This document shows, piece after piece, positions 56,436 to 64,000 of a DNA stretch of 64,000 nt. The notes below the pieces were generated by a model, which worked only from the letters and a program-made list of their open reading frames with translations, searched no databases and was not told where the DNA came from. Source of the stretch: Hordeum vulgare subsp. vulgare (taxonomy: Eukaryota; Streptophyta; Magnoliopsida; Poales; Poaceae). Within the stretch, counting starts at the first letter, position 1. Every line of letters starts with the position of its first letter. The position numbers and the translations under genes were made by a program. The stretch spans positions 99,248,244 to 99,312,243 of the forward strand of contig NC_058521.1 of the NCBI RefSeq assembly GCF_904849725.1, in the 5' to 3' direction.

Positions 56436-58412
56436 TTGGAGAGAATTAAACGCAACTCTGAAGATTGGGAGCTTGAAGAAGGTAAGGAGTCAGGTATGAA
56501 TTTCATGTTTGATTGCGTTAAATCCTTTGTTGAGACAAATACTTTTTGTGACTTTAGCGCTAAGTATGGACTTGACTCTGAGATAGTATCTTCATTGTGT
56601 GAATCTATTGCTGCTCATATTGATCTCCCCAAAGAGAAGTGGTTTAAATATCATCCTTCGTTAGAAGTCAATGTAGTTAAAACCACTCCAGTTGAAGAGA
56701 AAGTCATTGCCTATAATGATCCGGTGGTTCCCAGTGCTTACATTGAGAAACCACCTTTCCCTGTTAGGATAAAGGATCATTCTAAAACTTCAACTATGAT
56801 ACATAGAGGCTACATTAGAACACCTACACCCCCTGAGCAAATTAGAGTTGAAACTAGAATTGCTATTATCAAAGATCTTCTGTCTGAAGAAGTTGAGGGA
56901 CATAATATTCACTTCTGTGAAGATGCTGCTAGAATTGCTAAACCTCACGCTAGAGACAAACATAGGTCTGTTGTTGGCATGCGTCTGGTTTATGTTAAGA
57001 TAGGAGATCATTGTTATCATGGTTTATGTGACGTGGGTGCTAGTGTTAGTGCAATACCTCAATCCTTATACGATGAAATCAAAGATGAGACTGCACATGT
57101 TGAGATAGAGCCTATTGATGTCACTATTCAGCTTGCCAATAGAGATACTATCTGCCATGTGGGAATTGTTAGGGATGTTGAAGTCTTGTGTGGTAAAACG
57201 AAGTATCCTGCTGATTTCCTCGTTCTTGCTATCGCACAAGATAGCTTCTGTCCCATCATATTTGGTAGACCTTTTCTCAATACCGTCAATGCTCATATTG
57301 ATTGTGAGAAGCAAACTGTCACTATTGGCTTTGAAGGTGTGTCACATGAGTTCAATTTCTCTAAGTTTGGTAGACAACCTCATGAAAAGGAGTTGCCTAG
57401 TAGGGATGAAACTATTGCCTTAGCTTCTATTGTCGTGCCTCCTACTGATCCCTTAGAGCAATACTTGCTTGAGCATGAAAATGATATGCATATGGATGAA
57501 AGGGATGAGATAGATAGAGTTGTCTTAGAACAATATCCTAGCCTTAAGAATAACTTGCCTGTTGAACTGCTTGGGGATCCACCCCCACCAAAGGGTGATC
57601 CTATGTTCGAGCTTAAACAGTTGCCTGATACTCTTAAGTATGCCTATCTTGATGAAAAGGAGATATATCCTGTTATCATTAGTGCTAGCCTCTTAGAGTA
57701 TGAAGAAAAGAAGTTACTAAAAACTCTGACGAAGCATCGTGCTGCTATTGGATATACTCTTGATGATCTTAAGGGCATTAGTCTCACTCTATGCCAGCAC
57801 AAGATTAAAACTGATCCTGATTTCAAACTAGTTGTTGATCATCAAAGGACATTAAATCCTAAGATGAAAGAAGTAGTAAGAAAAGAAATACTAAAGCTCC
57901 TGGAAGCGGGTATCATTTATCCTGTTGCTCACAACGATTGGGTGAGTCCGGTGCATTGCGTCCCTAAAAAGGGAGGTATTGCCGTTGTCCCTAATGATAA
58001 GGATGAATTGATCCCACAGAGGATTATTACTGGCTATAGGATGGTGATTGATTTTAGGAAGTTGAATAAAGCCACTAGGAAATATCATTACCCTTTGCCT
58101 TTTATCGACCAAATGCTAGAAAGGTTGTCCAAACACACACACTTCTGCTTTCTAGACGGTTATTCTGGTTTCTCCCAAATACCAGTTGCACGATCTGATC
58201 AGGAGAAAACCACTTTCACCTGCCCCGTCGGTACCTTTGCCTATAGACGTATGCCTTTTGGCTTATGTAATGCACCTGCCACCTTTCAAAGATGTATGAT
58301 GGCTATATTCTCTGATTTTTGTGAAAAGATTGTTGATGTTTTCATGGATGACTTCTCCGTTTATGGGTCTTCCTTTGATGATTGCCTCAACAACCTTAAT
58401 CAAGTCTTATAG
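56436..58412 (+). pseudogene. pol: Element B protease and N-terminal reverse transcriptase (658 aa)
   Basis: The first ATG is inside the original gag-pol frame. A protease with active-site motif CDVGASVSAIP (D199) and PIIFGRPFL about 65 residues on is followed by RT from about residue 460: EAGIIYPV, WVSPVHCVPKK, RMVIDFRKLN, first catalytic Asp in CFLDGYSGF, FGLCNAPATF, and the catalytic box FMDD (636-639), intact and typical for Athila-like RTs. The frame ends at a TAG (58410-58412) inside RT, probably from a CAG glutamine codon, and RT sequence continues without shift after it. Confidence 0.88.
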
Positions 58413-59408
58413 AGATGTAAAGACACCAATCTTGTCTTGAATTGGGAGAAGTGCCACTTTATGGTTAATGAAGGCATCATCTTAGGACACAAAATTTCTG
58501 AAATAGGTACTGAAGTCGATAAGGCTAAGGTTGATGCAATCGAGAAAATGCCATACCCCACAGATATCGGAGGTATAATAAGTTTCCTTGGTCATGCTGG
58601 TTTCTATAGAAGGTTCATTAAAGACTTCTCTAAGATTTCTAGGCCTCTTACCAATCTCTTGCAAAAGGATATTCCTTTTGTTTTTGATGATGATTGTGAG
58701 GAAGCCTTCGAAATACTTAAGAGGGCTTTGATAACTGCACCTATTGTTCACCCACCTGATTGGAACTTACCTTTTGAGTCATGTGTGACGCTAGTGATTA
58801 TGTTGTTGGTGCTGTCCTAGGGAAAAGAGTTGATAAGAAGTTGAAATATTATTCACTACGCTAGTAAAACTCTAGACAGTGCCCAAAGAAACTATGCTAC
58901 TATGGAGAAGGAATTTTTAGCAGTCGTGTTTGCGTGTGAAAAGTTCAGGTCTTACATAGTTGATTTCAAAGTCATTATTCACACTGATCACGCTGCTATT
59001 AAGTACCTCATGGTGAAGAAGGACGCTAAACCTAGACTTATGAGATGGGTTCTCTTGCTACAAGAATTTGATTTGCACGTTGTCGACAGAACGGGTTCCG
59101 ATAACCTAGTAGAAGATAACTTGTCTAGGTTGGAGAGAGTTCTTGATGACCCACAACCTATTGATGATAGCTTTCCCGGTGAGAAATTGAACGTCATCAA
59201 TGCTTCACGTAGTGCCCCATGGTATGCTGATTATGCAAACTATATCGTTGCCAAATACATACCACCTAGTTTCACATATCAGCAAAAGAAGAAATTCTTC
59301 TTTGACTTGAGACACTACTTTTGGGATGATCCTCACCTTTATAAGGAAGGAGTAGATGTATTATTAGACGTTGTGTACCTGAACATGAACAGGACAGATC
59401 CTACATAA
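58413..59408 (+). pseudogene. pol: Element B RT thumb and RNase H, frameshifted
   Basis: Downstream of the TAG the same frame continues (NWEKCHFMV, GHKISEIG, ISFLGHAGFYRRFIKDFS) to about 58779, where one base is lost. The RNase H start (CDASDY) is in the next frame until about 58848, and the remainder ([37 protein letters not shown]) is again in a third register from 58902. The protein then passes into the linker before integrase. Frame is lost once more between 59385 and 59410. No product can be complete. Confidence 0.82.
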
Positions 59409-60600
59409 GTGTCACTCCGAGGCCTACGGAGGACACCATGCGGGAGATAGAACTACACACAAGGTATTGCAATCGGGTTTCTATTGGCCCACTCTCTTCA
59501 AGGATGCTCGTAAGTTTGTCCTGTCTTGTGACGAATGTCAGAGAATAGGTAATATTAGCAAACATCAGGAAATACCTATGAACTATTCACTTGTCATTGA
59601 ACCATTTGACGTCTGGGGCTTTGATTATATGGTACCTTTTCCAAAATCCAATGGGTATACTCACATCTTAGTTGCTGTTGATTACGTCACTAAGTGGGTA
59701 GAAGCTATCCCCACTAGTAGTGCTGATCACAATACCTCTATCAAGATGCTGAAAGAAGTTATCTTCCCTAGATTTGGAGTCCCTAGATATCTAATGACCG
59801 ACGATGGTTCACACTTCATTCATGGTGCTTTCCGTAAAACGCTTGCTAAGAACGATGTCAACCATAGAATTGTGTCTCCCTATCACCCTCAGTCCAGTGG
59901 TAAAGTAGAGCCAAGTAATAGAGAGATTAAAGTAATTCTGCAAAAGACTGTCAACAGGTCTAGAAAGAATTGGTCTAAGAAGCTCGATGATGCACTATGG
60001 GCTTATAGAACTACCTATAAGAATCCCATGGGCATGTCTCTGTACAAAATGGTTTATGGGAAAGCATGTCACTTACCTCTTGAGCTAGAGCATAAAGCTT
60101 ATTGGGAAATCAAAGAGCTGAACTTTGATTTCAAACTTGCCGGTGAGAAGAGGTCATTTGACATTAGCTCGCTTGATGAGTGGAGAACTCAGGCATATGA
60201 GAACGCCAAGCTGTTCAAAGAAAAGGTTAAGAGGTGGCATGATAAGAGGATACACAAGCGTGAGTTCAATGTAGCTGATTATGTCTTGCTATATAACTCT
60301 TGTTTAAGATTCTTTGCAGGAAAGCTCCTCTCTAAATGGGAAGGTCCCTATGTTGTTGAGGAAGTATATCGTTCCGGTGCTATCGAGATCAACAACACGG
60401 AAGGTAATTGTCCGAGAGTGGTAAATGGGCAGAGAATCAAGCATTATATCTCAGGTACTCCCATAAATGTTGAAAGCAATATCATCAATACCATAACTCC
60501 GGAGGAATACCTAAGGGATGTTTATCAGCCTGTTTTAGACTCTGAAAACGAAGAGGTATGTGATTCGGTAAGAAAACAGAGTCCAAAACTTTTCCAATAG
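59409..60600 (+). pseudogene. pol: Element B integrase (largest frame 59467-60600, 377 aa)
   Basis: The zinc-finger histidines (HSEAYGGHH) lie upstream of 59467, in frame with the main frame but after a frameshift relative to RNase H. CDECQR supplies the two cysteines. The DDE residues D53 (GFDYMVP), D112 (MTDDGSH) and E148 (SSGKVEPSNRE) are all present. The C-terminal part includes AYRTTYKNPMGMSLY, the LPLELEHKAYW motif and a GPYVVEEVY SH3-like segment; there is no chromodomain, as expected for Athila. This 377-residue frame is the best-preserved enzyme frame in element B, but it lacks its natural upstream linkage. Confidence 0.88.
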
Positions 60601-60886
60601 GAATTTTTCTCCATTTTGGAATATTTGAAAAAAATACAAAAATTGGAAGTAGTTTGGAAAGTGCGCGAGGAGGCGATAAGCCTGCACGGTGCGGGCCCAC
60701 CCCCTGGTCGTGCCGTGAGGGCTTGTGGCCACCTCGTGCGCCTCCTAGACTCCATTTTCGTGCAGGGGACTCCTTCTGGTCTGGAAAAAATCATTATATA
60801 TACTTCTGTTTGGTCTGACCTCTGCATCACGCAGCTTTCCTCTGTTTTTCGTTTCGAGCCTGTTTCTGTTGTAGATCTAGATCGCC
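60601..60886 (+). other. Element B spacer between integrase and the third ORF
   Basis: Non-coding by inspection. It contains a short GC-rich part (60660-60780), then gttgtagatctagatcgcc immediately before the ATG of the next ORF. Confidence 0.5.
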
Positions 60887-61405
60887 ATGACTTCCCCAAA
60901 AGCTCCGAAGGACAAGATCTTCGAGAAGGTCATCAACCCCTACCTCACGGGAGTGTTGCAACACCCTCAATCTATCGAGATGCGCGAGGGGATGTTGCAC
61001 ATCCGTGATGTTGAGGGGCCTAAGAAGACCGGAAGCATGGAGACGAGGCTCGAAGCAATGGAGCAACAAGTCTTCAAGTGCCAAGGGATGGTGGAGAGTG
61101 GACTCAACGCCAACCATATGATGATCACGGAGTTCACCAACAAGAACAAGATTGATGCCAATGACATTGGGAAGCATCTCTCCAGGCTCTATGACAGGGT
61201 TGATCAACTCCAGGGCCAGATCTATGACCTACAGAACCAAAACTGTGAGTATGAGTATAGATTTAAATCAATAAGGTTGGCTGCAAATTTGAGGATTCCG
61301 GAGACTCGTTCATCTTTCCATGATGGAGCACCTATGCCTTGGAAGATGGAGGATCAAACTCATGTTGCAACAACTCCACCATCACCACCAAAGGAAGACA
61401 ACTGA
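60887..61405 (+). CDS. Element B third ORF downstream of integrase (172 aa)
   Basis: An intact sense frame, in contrast to gag and pol. The product begins MTSPKAPKDKIFEKVINPYL. Residues about 50-120 are strongly helical with heptad-like spacing (METRLEAMEQQVFKCQ ... LSRLYDRVDQLQGQIYDLQNQN), so a coiled coil is likely. The C-terminal part is proline-rich (TPPSPPKEDN). There is no signal peptide, transmembrane segment or enzymatic motif. The position is that of the env-like ORF of Athila elements, but the sequence does not look like an envelope protein. From memory, similar proteins are high-copy in Triticeae. The function is unknown; an oligomerising RNA- or particle-associated role would be a guess. 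Confidence 0.65.
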   Translation: MTSPKAPKDKIFEKVINPYLTGVLQHPQSIEMREGMLHIRDVEGPKKTGSMETRLEAMEQQVFKCQGMVESGLNANHMMITEFTNKNKIDANDIGKHLSRLYDRVDQLQGQIYDLQNQNCEYEYRFKSIRLAANLRIPETRSSFHDGAPMPWKMEDQTHVATTPPSPPKEDN

Positions 61406-62927
61406 GCATTGGTATGGGCAATCCCCTTGGCTTGTGCCAAGCTTGGGGGAGTTGCCCCGGTATCGTATCACCATCACATCTTTTGCCTTTACCTTTGTTT
61501 TAGTTTTCCTTTTTAGTTTTCTTTTTATCTAGTAGTTTAAAAGTCTTAGTGTTTTAGTCTTGAGTTTTGCTTTGTGTCACCCCCGGTGTATTCTTGCTCG
61601 TGAGCCATATAATAAAGAGTGTCTTGGTTGAAGGGCTTTGCCTCTTGCCATGATCAAAAGAGTGAGAATAGAACAAAAGCATGAAAGATCATGTGATGAT
61701 CTTAGGGGAAGTGATGGCTTCACATATAAAAAGAATGAGGATTGAAACTTGTTGTGGGTAGGCAAACATAGACCTTGGTCATTGTTGCAATTAATAGGAA
61801 GTGATAAGGAAGGAGAAGTTCACATATAAATATATCATCTCTGACACCATCTATGATTGTGAACACTCACCAAACTATTGCATGCCTAGAAGTAGATGTT
61901 GGGCAAGGAAGACAACGTAATGAATTGTGTTTGCTTGACTCTGAACAATGTTATATGATTAGAGATCCCTTACCATGTGACGATTGCTTCCACCTCATAT
62001 TAGCCAAAACCTCGCGCACCAAGTAGAGATACTACTTGTGCATCCATAAACCATCAACCCAGTTTTGCCATGAGTGTCCACCATACCTACCTATGGATTG
62101 AATAAGATTCCTCAAGTAAGTTGTCATCGGTGCAAGCAATAACAATTGCTCTCTAATATGTATGATCTATTAGTGTGTGGAAAATAAAATTTGTACAAAC
62201 CTGTGATGAGGAAGACATAAAAGCGACAGACTACATAGTAAAGTTCTTTATCACAGGGGGAAATACAAAGTGACGTTCCTCCGCACTAAGAGGACACGCA
62301 TCCAAACCTCAAAAGTGCATGACAACCTCTGCTTCCCTCTGCGAAGGGCCTATCTTGTACCTTTACTTTCTGCCCTTGAAAGAGTCATGGTGATCTTCAC
62401 CAATTCCTTATTTTGCCTTTGTCTTGGCTATCGTCACATGCTTGGGAAAGATCTATATTCATATGTCAACTTGGAGGTGGGAATTCATGAATTATTATTG
62501 TTGACATTACCCTTGAGGTAAGCAGTTGGGAGGCAAAACTATAAGCCCCTATCTTTCTCTGTGTCCAGCTGAAACTTTGATCTCATGAGTGCCACGTGAG
62601 TTGTAGCAATTGTAGAGAATGAAAGAATGATTGAGTATGTGGATTTGCTTTACAAGCTCTTATTTGACTCTTTCTGATGTTGTGATAAATTGCAATTGCT
62701 TCCATGACTAAAGGCTATCGGTTGTTACTTCTCGGTAAGGTTCTTGATCCATGCTTTACCTTGTGAAGGAATTATCACTTTAGCATGAGAGATTATATGT
62801 TGGTATTGCTGTTCTGATCATGATCATGATGCATGCATGTTCGTATCTTGTTTTGTCGACACCTCTCTCCCTAAACATGTGGACATATTTATCGAGCTAG
62901 GCTTTCGCTTGAGGACAAGCGAGGTCT
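61406..62927 (+). other. Element B 3' non-coding region
   Basis: No supported ORF in about 1.5 kb. Thirty-odd bases after the third ORF there is a copy of the polypurine motif, aagcttgggggagttg (61439-61454). The rest is AT-rich. Confidence 0.6.
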
Positions 62928-62941
62928 AAGCTTGGGGGAGT
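62928..62941 (+). promoter_or_regulatory. Element B polypurine tract
   Basis: aagcttgggggagt directly precedes the 3' LTR (tgatacgtcc at 62942). Confidence 0.8.
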
Positions 62942-63247
62942 TGATACGTCCATTTTGCATCATGTTTTCATGTTGATATTTATTGCTTCTTTGGCTGTTA
63001 TTTCACTTCACGGTACTATTCTTATGCCTTTTTCTCTCTTATTTTGCAAGGTTTACATGAAGAGGGGGAATACCGGCAACTGGAATTCTAGCCTGAAAGT
63101 GGAGCAAAGTAGAGATACCTATTCTACGCAACTCCAAACACCGTGAAAATAAACGGGGATTTTTTTCCCAATTTATCAAAAATACTGGGCCGAAGAAATG
63201 CCACAGGGGCACCAGGGGGTGCCCACAAGCCTGCACGGCGCGGCCGC
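62942..63247 (+). repeat. Element B 3' LTR, first 306 bp
   Basis: Co-linear with 54865-55170, with about 19 differences by eye. It is interrupted at 63248 by a BARE-type LTR. Confidence 0.85.
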
Positions 63248-64000
63248 TGTTGGGTAACGTAGCATAAATTCCAAAAAATTCCTACGCATATTCAGATCTT
63301 CCTATGGAGAGACCAACAATGAGAGAGGGGTGAGAGCATCTTCATACCTTTGAAGATTGCTAAGCGGAAGAGTTGCTAGAATGCGGTTGATGGAGTCGTA
63401 CTCGCAGCGATTCAGATCGCGGTGTGATTCCGATCTAGTGCCGAACCACGTCACCTCCGCGTTCAACACACGTGCAACCCGGTGACATCTCCTGCACCTT
63501 GATCTAGCAAGGAGGAGGGAGAGGTTGGGGAAGATCTCCGGTAGCACGACGGTGTGGTGTCGATGGAGAGACGAGGTCTCCCGGCAGGGCTTTGCCAAGC
63601 ACCGGTAGAGAGGAGGAGAAAGAAGAGCAGGGCTGCGCCGAGGGAGAGAGAAAATTGTGTCTCCAAAAGCCCAAAAGTGCCCACTATATATAGAGGGACG
63701 GAGGGGTTGCTCCCCCTTGAGGGTGTCCCTCTCCTAGGAGGGGCGGCAGGCCTAGATGGGGGGAGGTGCGGCGGCCAAGGGGGGAGGAGGGGTGGAGCAC
63801 CCTTCTAGTGGGCCTTAGGCCCACCTGCGCTCGGGTCCCCCCCCCCTCTCCCTTCTTCTTGCGCCATGGGCTGAGTGGGGGGCGCACCAGCCCACCTAGT
63901 GGCTGGTTCCCTCCCCCACTTGTCCCGTCTAGCCTCCCCGGGTCGTTGCCCCTTTCGGTGGACCCCCGGGGCCACCTCCGGTGGTCCCGGTACGTTACCG
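63248..64000 (-). mobile_element. BARE/WIS-type LTR, running off the window end
   Basis: The minus strand ends ...aatttatgctacgttacccaaca at 63248. A TATA-like box (ctatatatag) is at 63684-63693. The five bases before it (gccgc, 63243-63247) should be repeated at its far end if the insertion is intact. Whether this is a solo LTR or a whole element cannot be seen. Confidence 0.75.
63684..63693 (-). promoter_or_regulatory. TATA-like box of terminal BARE-type LTR
   Basis: ctatatatag between gtgcccac and agggacgg, in the same relative place as in the LTRs at 2050 and 4479. Confidence 0.45.

Larger units (their letters stand above)
54865..63247 (+). mobile_element. Element B: Athila-like gypsy retrotransposon with gag, pol and a third ORF
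   Basis: The 5' LTR (54865-55717), tRNA-Asp-type primer site, gag, protease-RT-RNase H-integrase, an additional ORF, polypurine tract and the first 306 bp of the 3' LTR are all present. The 3' LTR is interrupted by a BARE-type LTR, so the far end and target duplication are outside the window. LTR divergence by eye is about 6%. Stops and frameshifts in gag and pol make it inactive. It resembles the Triticeae Fatima type, a name given from memory. Confidence 0.85.

Noticed and set aside
1..64000. CRISPR arrays, tRNA or rRNA genes and bacterial-type operons
   Set aside because: No regularly spaced repeats, no tRNA cloverleaf other than primer-site matches, and no rRNA-like sequence; the content is plant retrotransposon DNA.

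Overview
This window looks like intergenic, transposon-packed DNA from a large grass genome, most likely Triticeae (wheat, barley, rye or Aegilops). The sequence shows LTRs and leaders of the BARE/Angela/WIS copia type, gypsy elements with roughly 4 kb LTRs, Athila-like gypsy elements with tRNA-Asp-type primer sites, and a mariner/Stowaway-type transposon. I found no convincing free-standing host gene and no RNA gene. Almost every base belongs to a mobile element, many of them nested. Family names are from memory and were not checked against a repeat library.

Layout. (1) 12-1637 is a minus-strand ORF for a zinc-knuckle protein, abutting a truncated BARE/Angela-type element (leader about 1650-2049, LTR 2050-4007, minus strand). 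(2) 4008-4478 is unclassified. 4479-5165 is a second, truncated BARE-type LTR (minus). (3) Element A (5166-53860, +) is an Athila-like gypsy element with gag and protease but no RT. Its left LTR carries a 2,419-bp mariner-like element (6346-8764) whose exact empty site survives in the right LTR. (4) Element C (12245-50103, +; TSD gatat) is inserted in A. It is a non-autonomous gypsy-like element with 3.9-kb LTRs, and its sense coding is limited to one accessory ORF. (5) Element D (12425-26825, -; TSD gaacc) is inserted in C's left LTR. It is a chromovirus with an accessory ORF, gag-pro, RT-RNase H, integrase and chromodomain, all broken. (6) Element E (36821-49599, -; TSD ggtaa) is inserted in C's right LTR. 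It has 4-kb LTRs, a residual integrase-tail/chromodomain ORF and about 4 kb without recognisable coding. (7) After A comes an inverted fragment of the start of an A-type LTR (53861-54056), then a BARE leader/gag region (54057-54864). (8) Element B (54865-63247, +), an Athila-like gypsy element with gag, protease, RT, RNase H, integrase and a further ORF, is inserted there. Its 3' LTR is interrupted by another BARE-type LTR (63248 to the window end, -).

How the parts relate. The nesting order A > C > D/E is supported by target-site duplications. It also agrees with by-eye LTR divergence on partial stretches: about 10% for A, 8% for C, 5% for E and 3% for D. None of the elements appears able to move by itself. 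D has lost catalytic residues of both protease and RT besides frameshifts; B has stops and frameshifts; A, C and E lack most of pol. The most interesting points are an accessory ORF family upstream of gag in D and alone in C, a palindromic LTR motif shared by C, D and E, polypurine-tract copies just after the coding region in A and B, gene-like fragments carried by the mariner element and by C, and a third ORF downstream of integrase in B.
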